Shown: positions 1-8,585 of the stretch, piece after piece
Numbering within the stretch: position 1 is the first letter of the stretch
How the letters are laid out: each line of letters opens with the position of its first letter
Notes under the pieces: generated by a model
The model's input: only the letters and a program-made list of their open reading frames with translations
Told to the model about the DNA's origin: nothing
Databases searched by the model: none
Position numbers and translations under genes: made by a program
From: Lactifluus volemus
Taxonomy: Eukaryota; Basidiomycota; Agaricomycetes; Russulales; Russulaceae
Length of the DNA: 17,204 nucleotides
Direction: 5' to 3'
Assembly (NCBI GenBank): GCA_022376515.1
Contig: WTXI01000541.1
Location: 1-17,204 of the forward strand

Positions 1-741
1 TATATCCACATCCGCTTCACAGGCAGAAGTCTGGAAATGATTCCCCTAGGCACAAATCACGTCAAGGTGGGAGCAGATCATTACCGATGGTGAGTTCATC
101 ACTTGTGCTATGTTGCGCAAGTCAGGGTGTGAGATACTGTCGCCTTTAGGGGAAAACCTTCTTCATTCATGCGGAATTTGATGATGGGGACCAAGTATTT
201 CGAACACACAGGCAAGATGACGATCGAGAATATCTCAACCAATGCCCGCTGCGTTGTCGAGTTCAGGGAGGCAGGTTATTGGGGAGTGCCCAACCAAGTT
301 TACGGCGCCGTCTACTCGCCTACAGGGGAGATCGAGACCACTCTTGAAGGTAAATGGGACGAGGGTTTGGCACGCAAATTAGGTCCCCAATCACCTCCAA
401 GTCTTATGGAGAATGGTGCCTTTCCCGAAGAATAGCCTAGATTTCTACGGTTTCACAACATGGGGTATCACACTCAACGAGATGACCGCGGACTTGCAAG
501 GCAAGCTCCCTCCGACAGGATTCGCGCTATCGCCCAGATGTACGTGCTTTGGAGGAAGGAAATCTCGATCGTGCAGAGGCAGAGAAGGAGCGTTTGGAGG
601 AGCTTCAGCGCGGAGCGTCGTAAGCAGGGCAAGGACCGTGAACCCCGATGGTTTAGACGTAAAGGTGATGAGTGGGTCTACACAGGAGGATACTGGGAGC
701 AACGGGCCAAGGGCTGGGAGGGTGGGGAATCCCTGTGGTGA
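1..741 (+). pseudogene. Oxysterol-binding protein-related (ORP/OSBP) protein, C-terminal part, frame-broken
   Basis: Lipid-transfer domain of the OSBP family, which binds sterols or phosphoinositides at membrane contact sites. The gene enters from the left edge. Exon 1-89 reads IRFTGRSLEMIPLGTNHVKV; a 60-nt intron (90-149) follows, then an exon carrying TKYFEHTGKMTIEN and LEGKWDE, both typical of the OSBP beta-barrel. The rest of the family signature is present but spread over three frames: LWRMVPFPKNSLDFYGFTTW (frame changed near 385-388, consistent with one extra C), then PPTDSRYRPDVRALEEGNLD (frame changed near 518-519, one extra G), then RRKQGKDREPRWF to the stop at 739-741 (frame changed near 605-612, compatible with loss of 2 nt in a CG repeat). 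None of the three breaks has usable GT-AG sites. Either a decayed gene or local sequence errors; the other genes here show no such breaks. Family assignment is firm, subfamily unknown. Confidence 0.82.
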
Positions 742-834
742 AGCGTCTCTCCATCTCCTTTGTTATTATGGACAAGTTATATTACATTCACACTTACCCC
801 AGCGGCGGGGCTACGGATAATAAAGACCACGGGA

Positions 835-1139
835 ATTGAACTCAAGTGCCACACCTCGGAAAAGCAGATGACAGATGGGATATTACTCTTTGTCTTTCCC
901 GCTATATTGGATGGTGAGGCTGGGCGCTGAGCGCTGATAGGCAACAGCAATGAAGAGGTCGAAAAGCTCAAAGCCCTCATGCGCCACGATGCAACTGTTG
1001 GATCCAATTCCACGACGTCGTCCTTTACTACATTTGCCAATATCACGCATTGAAATCCATCGACGACCCGAACGTAAAGCAGATGATACCCTCGCGGGGA
1101 CAAAGACACTTGTCTGATATAAAGAATTTTGCGGAGTAG
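835..1139 (+). other. Coding-like but frame-broken stretch, unidentified
   Basis: No intact gene. One frame is open from 835 to a stop at about 1051-1053 except for a TGA at 928-930, and includes NEEVEKLKALMRHDATVG with codon choice like the real genes nearby. A second frame is open from about 1014 to a TAG at 1137-1139 and includes LKSIDDPNVKQM. Joining the two would need a frameshift, as in the ORP remnant just upstream. The opposite strand is also open for 110 codons over 777-1109, so the coding strand is not certain. I do not recognise a family. It could be an unrelated decayed gene or chance open frames. Confidence 0.3.
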
Positions 1140-2007
1140 TTGGGCTGTGGCCTCCCCACCTTGGGAGGTGCCTAGTAGGATGGGCAGAGAGCAGTCTTGG
1201 TCGACGGGGTAGAGTATTTCTTATCTTGCCATCTTGAATATCAAAAGGTTTCTTCGCCTCGGTCGAAGCCTATACGTTCGCTTCCACGGTGGACCTCAGC
1301 TTGAATCAATCCCTCCGTAGTCGGCAACAGAACCACCATTGTTCCACTTTTCATAGCCTGGAGGAAGTGTCCGAATGTCGAACCAACTTGGAGGCCTGCA
1401 CAATAGGGAACTGGCCTAGAGAGCTGAGGTAGTTGATGAGCTAGGCGGCGAAAGAAGACGTGTTCGGCCAAACGTATTCATATGCTTGGGATAGGACCCA
1501 TTCAACGCTTGGTCGTGATCATAGCTGCATACCACGCAACGTTCGTCCCGATTTGACACCAAGCAACTTTGTCAGCCTCCACTGGCTCCGATGAGTCCCG
1601 TACATCCCGTAGTCGGGACTCGGAATCGTTAGGAGTGAATCTAGATATTAGATTGCACGCACAGAAACATACTTACCATCCATTGGTCTTTACTCTTTGG
1701 ATTGAAGGGTTCCCCACACCTCAGCTTCCAGCAGGCTAGGTCTATCAGGTAGGCCTAGCCTGTTGAAAGCTGGCTGGGGTTTGAGGGTAGGGTAACTGTG
1801 GGGTAAGGGTAAGGGTATGTCTTCACATACCCTGACAGACCCCCAGACCCCAGAGGTAACCCTGGATGCTGTGGCAGGTGGAGACAATAAGGGAGTAACA
1901 GAGTATATGTCTGAGATGCAGGGTAAGGTAAGTCTTTACGGTTTGGCACTCCTTGGCCGTGGTCAACCATGTTAACATGTCAACAAGTGACACGCATGAA
2001 TTTTCAT
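1140..2007. other. Gene-poor region with weak, broken coding-like signal
   Basis: No gene can be supported. On the minus strand 1241-1471 is open for 76 codons (it contains HFLQAMKSGTMVVLLP and ends in a stop at 1241-1243). Further upstream on that strand, up to about 1640, all three frames give short protein-like pieces interrupted by stops. A GT-AG pair at 1641-1676 (minus) would make an intron of only 36 nt, shorter than every other intron here. From about 1690 to 1880 the sequence is G-rich and forms hairpins, annotated separately. 1880-2007 shows nothing specific. Confidence 0.35.
1721..1832. repeat. Two adjacent imperfect hairpins (inverted repeats)
   Basis: Hairpin 1 has 20-nt arms at 1721-1740 and 1754-1773 that pair at 17 of 20 positions, including a perfect 9-nt core (CAGGCTAGG / CCTAGCCTG), around a 13-nt loop. 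Hairpin 2 has perfect 8-nt arms GGGTATGT (1813-1820) and ACATACCC (1825-1832) around a CTTC tetraloop, with weaker complementarity continuing outwards through G-rich and C-rich flanks. The pair lies in the gene-poor gap upstream of the aconitase gene. It could be the remnant of a small inverted-repeat element, or simple folding of low-complexity DNA; no target-site duplication was identified. Confidence 0.5.
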
Positions 2008-2058
2008 TTCGGGTACGCCCGAACCACCTGGTTATCAACGACCTGCTAGACGCCCGAA
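2008..2058. promoter_or_regulatory. Palindrome with CGG-N6-CCG spacing plus a third CCCGAA copy, upstream of the aconitase start
   Basis: TTCGGG (2008-2013), spacer TACG, and CCCGAA (2018-2023) form an inverted repeat whose core is CGG-N6-CCG. A further CCCGAA lies at 2053-2058, 19 nt before the ATG at 2077. Inverted CGG triplets are the usual target of Zn2Cys6 fungal transcription factors, and the N6 spacing is one known arrangement. That it is a working operator is inference: a 16-nt palindrome can arise by chance, and it may lie in the 5' UTR. Confidence 0.3.
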
Positions 2059-2076
2059 GGTTGTCTTCATCTTGCC

Positions 2077-5000
2077 ATGTTCTTTCGAGTGAACTTACGG
2101 CAGTGGATACCTTCGGGACTTAGACGATCACTCGCAACGCACGCATCTATCCCGGAAAAGCCATGCTCATCTATAACGCCGCCTTATGCCGTTCTTCTGA
2201 ACAATTTGAGTAGTGTCAGGAAGCATCTCAATCGGCCCCTCACTTTGGCGGAGAAGATACTCTATAGTCATCTTTATGACCCAGAGAAAGGGATTAGTAG
2301 TGGCGGTATTCAGAGAGGTGTAACCTACCTCCAACTCCGCCCGGAGAGAGTAGCCATGCAAGATGCCTCTGCTCAGTGAGGATGCCATTGCACTCGATTC
2401 TATGCGCTAAATTTATGCTGTATCAAACACCTTAGGATGGCTCTGTGAGGGAGCTTCACTAGCCATGATTGCCTTTGTGCTTACGAGTAATTGCATTGGT
2501 CTTACCACAGCTTGCAGTTCATGAGTGCTGGTCTCGACAGGACCGTTGTTCCCACGAGCATCCACTGTGATCATTTGATTCAGGCTTCCACGGGAGCCGA
2601 TTCAGACTTGCAGGTATGGCCATCAATTTGGTCGCCCTGTCAAGTCGAGTGAGACCATCTTGTGTGGTTTTGTAGCGTTCGATTGCATCCAACCAAGAAG
2701 TTTTCGACTTCCTAGAGAGCGCCGCCAAGAGATACGGAATTGAATTCTGGAGACCTGGTTCTGGGATTATTCACCAGGTTGTACTCGAGAATTATGCTGC
2801 TCCTGGAATGCTCATGTGAGGCCGGCTTCGTCATTATTGACCCAACCCGTTCACTCGAATCCCCTGTAGGCTTGGCACCGGTGAATGTGAATGGACTATC
2901 GCATTGGTCGTCAGTTGACAGTACGATTGCAGATTCCCACACGCCAAACGCTGGTGGCCTTGGGATGCTCGCCATTGGTGTTGGTGGTGCTGATGCTGTC
3001 GATGCCATGACGGGTACACCCTGGGAACTCAAGGCTCCCCAGATTGTTGGTCCGTCGTTGTCCACGCAGTTTCTCTTCTGCACGTTGATGTTGATCAACT
3101 TGACAGGCATACACGTCACGGGGAAGCTTAATGATTGGGCAACGCCAAAAGACTTGATACTCTACCTCGCCGGCAAGCTCACTGTTAAGGTCAGGACCCA
3201 GGTACTATGTAGAGGAGCAATTTTGGTTGCTGATTCTACAAAGGGTGGCACCGGCAGGATTCTTGAATATTTCGGACCTGGGATTTTCAATCAGTCATGC
3301 ACTGGTTCAAACATTCCTTAGTCTTCGGAGATCGGTACTCACGTTCGTCCATAGGCCTTGCGACGATCGCCAATATGGGGGCGGAAGTGGGCTCAACAAC
3401 GTCAACCTTCCCATACACGCCTGCCATGCAAGCTTACCTTCACGCAACACGACGCGGTCCGGTAGCTCGTGCCGCTGATGAGGCCGCCGCTAAGGGGTTC
3501 TTAAGTGCAGACGCTGGTGCCGAGTATGACGAGTTGATTGAGATTGTGAGTGCGTCATCCTCCGTTTTTCACCAAACCATCTTACGCCAGTAGGATCTAT
3601 CGAGGATAGAGCCCACTATCAACGGGCCGTTTACTCCCGACTTAGCGACGCCGGTATCCAAATTTGCATCGTTTGTACAGGAAAATGGCTGGGAGGACAA
3701 AATATCTGCGAGCCTGATTGGCTCTTGCACAAACAGTTCGTACGAGGATATGGTAAGTCTGAAGTGCGAACATACAACACGATGACTTATGCAACGGTCA
3801 ACTACCAGACGCGGGTGGCAGATTTGGCACGGCAAGCTAGAGCAGCCGGACTATCGTCTCAGGTGCAAATCATTACAAGTTGTCTGGACGGGACTTGATG
3901 GTCGTTAGGTTCCTTTTCTTTGCACCCCCGGATCGGAACAAATCCGAGCGACTATGGAGCGTGACAAAATAACAGAGGTTCTTGAAGACGTAGGGGGCGT
4001 TGTCTTGGCCAACGCTTGTGGCCCTTGCATTGGACAGGTGCGTCACAATCCATTGGACCAGGAACATGCTCACACCCACTCCTAAAGTGGAAGCGCGAGG
4101 ACAAGAAAGATGGTGCGAATGGTGCGTGTCACATGTAGTCCCTTCGAATGTTTGTTGATCCCCTCAAAGCGATTTTAACCTCGTTTAACCGGTGAGCGCA
4201 GTCCTCGGGTTGAGCGCAACAGGCTTACATTTTGATCACAGCAACTTCAAGTCGCGCAATGACGGCAATAGCCTCACCATGAATTTCCTCGCTTCTCCTA
4301 TAATCGTGACTGCTATGGCGTTCTCGGGGAAGCTCTCCTTCAATCCGATGACTGATTCGTTGACACTCCCTTCTGGGGCGTTGTTCAAGTTCGATCCCCC
4401 GTCGGGACAGGATCTTCCATCGTCAGGTTTCGCGCTGGGTGACATCTCGTACCACCCGTTACCAATGCCGGACCCTGAACCCAAGACCAAGGTTATAATT
4501 CGTAAGGAGTCGCAACGGCTGGAAGTATTAGAGCCTTTCGCTTCTCATTTTAGGGAGGGTTCCATCCTGGAGCTGCCGAAAATGAAGGTGTTGATGAGGG
4601 TAAGAGGGAAGTGCACTACCGATCATATTTCTGCTGCAGTAAGTCGCCTTGTTTCGTTCGTATTCACCAATTTAGTGTCTCTTTGACTAGGGTCCTTGGC
4701 TCAAGTACAAAGGACACCTCTCCAACATCTCGGAGAATCTCCGTAAGTTGTTCCACTCGGTGAGGTGATTATGGATCGTCTGACTCTTCTCCGTCACAGT
4801 AATCACGGTATGCCCAAGCCCAAATAAGTACCATGCCGATAGACTCAGTACTCATTAATGGTTAGGCTGTCAATGATGAAAACGGCGAAGTTAATGTTGC
4901 TTTCGATCACGATCACGACCCGACACAACCGGCCGTAGATACGATACCCGGTGTGGCCAAGAAATTCAAGGGACGAAAACAACCGTGGGCGCTCATCGTG

Positions 5001-5496
5001 GACGAGAATTATGGTGAAGGTAGCGCGCGCGAGCACGCAGCATTACAACCTCGGTTTTACGGTAGATTGCATGCTCAACGTCGCTCAGCTCGTAACTGAC
5101 GGCTGACAGGCTGCGCCATGATTATTGCGCGTTCATTCGCCCGCATTCACGAAACCAACCTGAAAGTGAGCTTTTTGACGCTTTTGCCATTCGGCCATGT
5201 GTTGAATGTGCCTTTTACTGTATAATCAGAAACAAGGAGTCCTACCCTTATGGTTTGCCAATAAGGATGACTACAACCGGATTGGATCTGGAGCCGTGGT
5301 AGAGACTATTGGGGTGTCCGATCTGTTTGCGGGTAAACCGGACGCGGCTGTCCGAGTCAAAGTGACAACGTCCGGTGGAGAGTCGTTCGAAATCATGACG
5401 AAGCATACAATGTCGAGTGATCAGCTTCAATGGTTGCGGGCAGGGTCTGCATTGAACTACATCCGGTCTCAGCTTGGCAAGAAATATATTAATTAG
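2077..5496 (+). CDS. ACO2: Mitochondrial aconitate hydratase, ACO2 type
   Basis: Fe-S hydratase interconverting citrate and isocitrate through cis-aconitate; yeast Aco2 also contributes to homocitrate dehydration in lysine synthesis. Deduced exons: 2077-2375, 2436-2444, 2511-2613, 2676-2815, 2870-2880, 2933-3049, 3107-3189, 3244-3304, 3355-3545, 3594-3752, 3809-3862, 3909-4037, 4088-4121, 4170-4191, 4242-4638, 4691-4742, 4800-4807, 4866-5061, 5110-5165, 5230-5496. They give 795 aa, the usual length. The cluster ligands are present: Cys383 in GSCTNSS, Cys446 and Cys449 in [40 protein letters not shown] and the C-terminal AGSALNYI resemble yeast Aco2 more than Aco1. The Arg-rich, acid-poor N-terminus fits a mitochondrial presequence. 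The ATG is the first in frame and precedes the conserved [15 protein letters not shown]. No frameshift or missing key residue. Exon 8 to 9 uses a poor donor (GTTCAA). Very sure of the family, fairly sure of the ACO2 subtype. Confidence 0.95.
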
Positions 5497-5759
5497 GTAC
5501 AATAGACCGGGGGGCTGATGTCATTTTAAATTACCACTCTGCCGGAGAAAAAGAAATGAGTTCCCCACGGTCAAGGGAGCGCGACATGATTCAGCCCTCC
5601 TCTGCTCAGCGCTCGATTTTTGACAGAGTGGCGACCCACTGGCAGCGTGAGAGCTCCGTTGAGTCGGAAATTGCCGTTGACAAGTTTCCCGGTTATTGTC
5701 AAGTCGACAGGGACAGGACTAAGACTGCAACGCTCGGGCTCAACGGCCACCCCTAACTT

Positions 5760-6385
5760 ATGCTCGTCCTCGCGACTCTACATCGGCTTCTTTCCCAAGT
5801 CATCAGCTCTCCAGGTCTACATACCGCCGTCCTTTTGACACCCAATGGTCAACTGGTTTCGTATGCGTGTGATTCAACCCGGTCAAAGGACGACGTCCGG
5901 CTCGTCGTTGGTCTGAGCAGTGAAATCTGGCTCGAGGTCGCTGACCAGGGTATTGGGATGGTGGACAGTGAGGTCGGTACTAGCCAGCGTCCATACCTCA
6001 ACATTGACATCGTCGTCGTTACCAGCTCGGACGCATTCTCGTTCTGGGCGTTCAAGACGCGGTCGCACAGACACCCCCCACCAACGAGAACGAGACCTCA
6101 CCTAGCAATAGCGCCAACACAGACCATGCCCTTGAAAAGCCGTTGATGTTAGTGGCCCTCAGCTCGACCGAAGCCGTTAGCTGGGAGGATCTCGAGACCA
6201 AAGTAAGCAGCTTGCCGTGTCCTTGCCCTTGTCGGGCCAGACTCTAGGGTTTTGGGTTTGACATTCATTGCTCGCAGGGAAGAGAATTGGCTGAATATTT
6301 GTCCCGCCCGGTGAGCAGGCTCCGAAAGCCTTTAGCTACTCCCTCGTCACCGCCAAGTCCTCCCGTGACACGACAGGGTCGTTGA
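5760..6385 (+). CDS. Roadblock/LC7 domain protein, LAMTOR2-like (Ragulator/EGO-type subunit)
   Basis: Proposed scaffold subunit of the Ragulator-type complex that anchors Rag GTPases and TORC1 signalling on the vacuole or lysosome. Exons 5760-5972, 6026-6202 and 6278-6385 encode 165 aa. The start MLVLATLHRLLSQVISSPGL and the following TAVLLTPNGQLVSYA match the first helix and strand of LAMTOR2, as do IWLEVADQGIG and the late LMLVALSSTEAVSWEDLE. The tail (LATPSSPPSPPVTRQGR) is low-complexity. Between the strands is a loop of about 25 residues rich in Thr, Asn and Ser, absent from animal LAMTOR2. The first intron uses an unusual donor (GTCGGT), chosen because it keeps phase with LGRILVLG; a donor 4 nt downstream (GTACTA) would break the frame. 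An out-of-frame ATG at 5556 opens a 66-codon frame in the leader, probably not translated. The 263 bp to the aconitase stop holds nothing else recognised. The roadblock fold is likely; the exact orthology is less sure. Confidence 0.75.
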
Positions 6386-6559
6386 GATTGTCTCTCGTTC
6401 AGCGTATCCATTACATACCTTATGATAATTGCTTGCACTATTCGCTTTCAAATTGCACATTCACACCTTAGACTTTACTTATACGTACGAGCTTTTGCTG
6501 TCTCTACCGACATTGTATTTTAGAATACTCTTAATAGTCAGGACAGTAACTTTATACGG

Positions 6560-6571
6560 TATATAATATAT
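6560..6571 (+). promoter_or_regulatory. TATA-like element upstream of COQ1
   Basis: The run TATATAATATAT lies about 90 nt upstream of the COQ1 ATG at 6661, in a 275-bp intergenic gap with little else. The distance suits a fungal TATA box with a short leader. There is no direct evidence of the transcription start, and AT-rich runs occur by chance. Confidence 0.35.
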
Positions 6572-6660
6572 GATATTGCCAGAGCCGGTCGTTTACGCGA
6601 GCCGGCCGAGGCACGACTTGGGCGTTCCAACGTACGCGTAGGATTAACTTTAAGGCGAAC

Positions 6661-8127
6661 ATGAGACGATGGCCCACGTCTCGTAACCTCCGCATTTTTC
6701 GCCCCTATCGCTCTACGTCCTATAGCACCCACGCGACGCGTCTGGCACCCGCGGAAGCCCTAATCGAATCACGCCGGCCAGACCCATATCATTTGTTAAA
6801 ACCTCAGCTCGATCACCTCCGAGAGAGACTGTTGAACTTGCTAGGTTCCGCCCACCCGACACTCACCGACATTGCTAAATATTATTTCTTGCACCCATCC
6901 AAGCAACTCCGTCCTTTACTCATCCTCTTATTCTCCTGCGCCACCAACGGTCTCGGAAGCGACTGGTACCTGAAAAAATGGGCTGCTGAATGTGACGGCG
7001 CGAGTGGACGCGCAGAGGAACTCGATCGTCCCTTGTCTCGCCCCGACGTGCTGAACGATTGGAATCCCAGTATGCCGGATCACACCACCTCCTTCACCTC
7101 TGTCTTCTCCCTCATCCCCCCACGACCACCCAAAGTGTACCCCACTCCACCGCCGCGACCGCCCAGCTCGGAACGCTCGATGACGGTCGGCCCAGACACC
7201 TCACCCTTGCCCACGCAGATGCGGCTCGCCCAAATCGTCGAGATGATCCACGTCGCGTCATTATTGCACGACGACGTGATCGACCACGCCGACCTGCGTC
7301 GTGGCGTAGCGTCCGCGCCTACCGCCTTTGGAAACAAGTATGCCATCCTTGGTGGGGACTTTCTCCTCGGTCGTACTAGTGCGGCCCTCTCCCGCCTCGG
7401 CGATAGCGAGGTCGTGGAGCTCATCGCAAGCGTGATCACTAATCTTGTCGAGGGGGAAATTCTACAGATGAACAAGGTGGCTCAGCAGAGTGCCGCGCTT
7501 GTCGGTGCGTCGCATGTGGGCAGCGACAGCTGGAATATCTACTTGAAAAAGACTTACCTCAAGACTGCGAGTCTCATGGCGAAAGGTGCGCGCGCCGCGG
7601 TGGTTTTAGGCGGCGTTAGGGAGGGTGAGGTTTGGAAAGAGGTCGCGTATGCGTACGGTCGCAACCTTGGTATCGCGTTCCAGGTATGTTGGTTGTACTT
7701 CTCTACAACATTCATTGCGGGGGTTGATCATATCTTGTAGCTCGTAGACGATGTCCTGGATTATGAGTCGGGAGACTCCGCACTCGGAAAGCCTGGCGGC
7801 GCCGACCTACAGCTGGGACTCGCGACAGGTCCAGCACTGTACGCATGGGAAGAACACGCCGAGATGGGTGCCCTCATAGCTCGAAAATTCGAGAAGGAGG
7901 GAGACGTCGAGTTGGTGAGAATTTCGAACTTTGTGTGTTTGCTTGCCGTTACTGAAATAGTCCAGGCTCGGGACCTTGTTCGCCGATCGTCTGGCGTGGA
8001 ACGCACGAGAGAGCTCGCAGGCGCGTATGCCGACAAGGCACTAGAGATTCTGCAGCATTTGCCAGAGAGTGAGGCTAGAGGCGCATTAGAAGTTCTTACA
8101 GAACAAGTCGTCAAACGGACATGGTGA
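6661..8127 (+). CDS. COQ1: Long-chain trans-polyprenyl diphosphate synthase (ubiquinone side chain)
   Basis: Condenses isopentenyl diphosphate units into the polyprenyl tail of ubiquinone in mitochondria. Exons 6661-7683, 7741-7914 and 7966-8127 give 452 aa. Motifs in order: KQLRPLLILL (81-90), first aspartate-rich motif LLHDDVIDH (Asp204, Asp205, Asp208), GGDFLLGRTS, NLVEGEILQM, KKTYLKTASL, then GIAFQ joined across intron 1 to the second aspartate-rich motif LVDDVLDYE (Asp344, Asp345, Asp348) and ending ALEVLTEQVVKRTW. All catalytic aspartates are kept. The Arg/Ser/Thr-rich first 28 residues fit a mitochondrial presequence. Residues about 97-185, before QMRLAQIVEMIHVA, form a long, partly proline-rich insertion; yeast Coq1 has a shorter one at the same place. 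Intron 2 is 51 nt with no stop, so its retention would keep frame; removing it restores DVELARDLVRRSSG. Chain length of the product cannot be read from the sequence. Confidence 0.95.
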
Positions 8128-8585
8128 TATTGGTTAGACCTAGAACGGCGCATAGATAGTACTTCCATACGCACCATTCGCTTTGGAACATCATCGTCAC
8201 CACTTAGGATCACGCCAATCGATGAGTGAGAATTATTAGTCTTAGTCAGTAGAGGGGCACACTCTTGCCTTCTCTCAGCCACAACCCATAAAGACGGGCG
8301 GCACTCGCAGAGGGGGATCAGTGCTAGCGAACACCGTTCCCAACACTGTATATCTGTTACGCGCATGTTCCGACTCTCATTATGCGCTACTCATACTCAC
8401 GGTGCAGGATAAATCAAACGGGGACCCGTTGTGGCCTTCCGAGTCATCGAAAGCGCGGCGTGGATTCTCCTTGGAGGATTCCCCCACCCCACCCCCTTCA
8501 CCCTTCGTTCACAGGCGGCCTTTCAGTCGTCGTCGAATCTCCTCTCCGCCCTCCGGTTTGAAGGCGTGAACCCTTATTGGCCCTT
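8128..8585. other. Intergenic region between COQ1 and TFA1
   Basis: 458 bp with no supported gene. The only notable open frame (8321-8569, +) starts with GTG, is low-complexity (Pro, Ser, Arg) and resembles nothing. The region must hold the COQ1 terminator and the TFA1 promoter; no clear TATA box was found. A pyrimidine- and CCCC-rich stretch around 8475-8520 is the only compositional feature. Confidence 0.6.

Noticed and set aside
777..1109. 110-codon minus-strand open frame as a real gene
   Set aside because: Its frame is open further upstream but ends in stops without a convincing start, and the + strand is also partly open; no family recognised, so kept only as an uncertain remnant.
1801..1818. 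Telomere-like GGGTAAGGGTAAGGG repeat
   Set aside because: The unit is TAAGGG, not TTAGGG on either strand, with only about three units inside a hairpin region; not an internal telomere track.
5556..5756. 66-codon ATG open frame upstream of the LAMTOR2-like gene
   Set aside because: No recognisable features and no splice path into the roadblock frame; the ATG at 5760 matches the family start.
7080..7475. 131-codon minus-strand open frame
   Set aside because: Antisense shadow of the COQ1 exon containing LLHDDVIDH; nothing recognisable in the product.
7761..8366. 201-codon open frame on the minus strand
   Set aside because: It lies antisense to the COQ1 end and runs past it. The + strand there has the second aspartate motif and family-conserved exons; the minus product is low-complexity Ser/Arg-rich.
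8321..8569. 82-codon open frame between COQ1 and TFA1
   Set aside because: Starts at GTG, low-complexity, no family resemblance, and lies where the TFA1 promoter must be.
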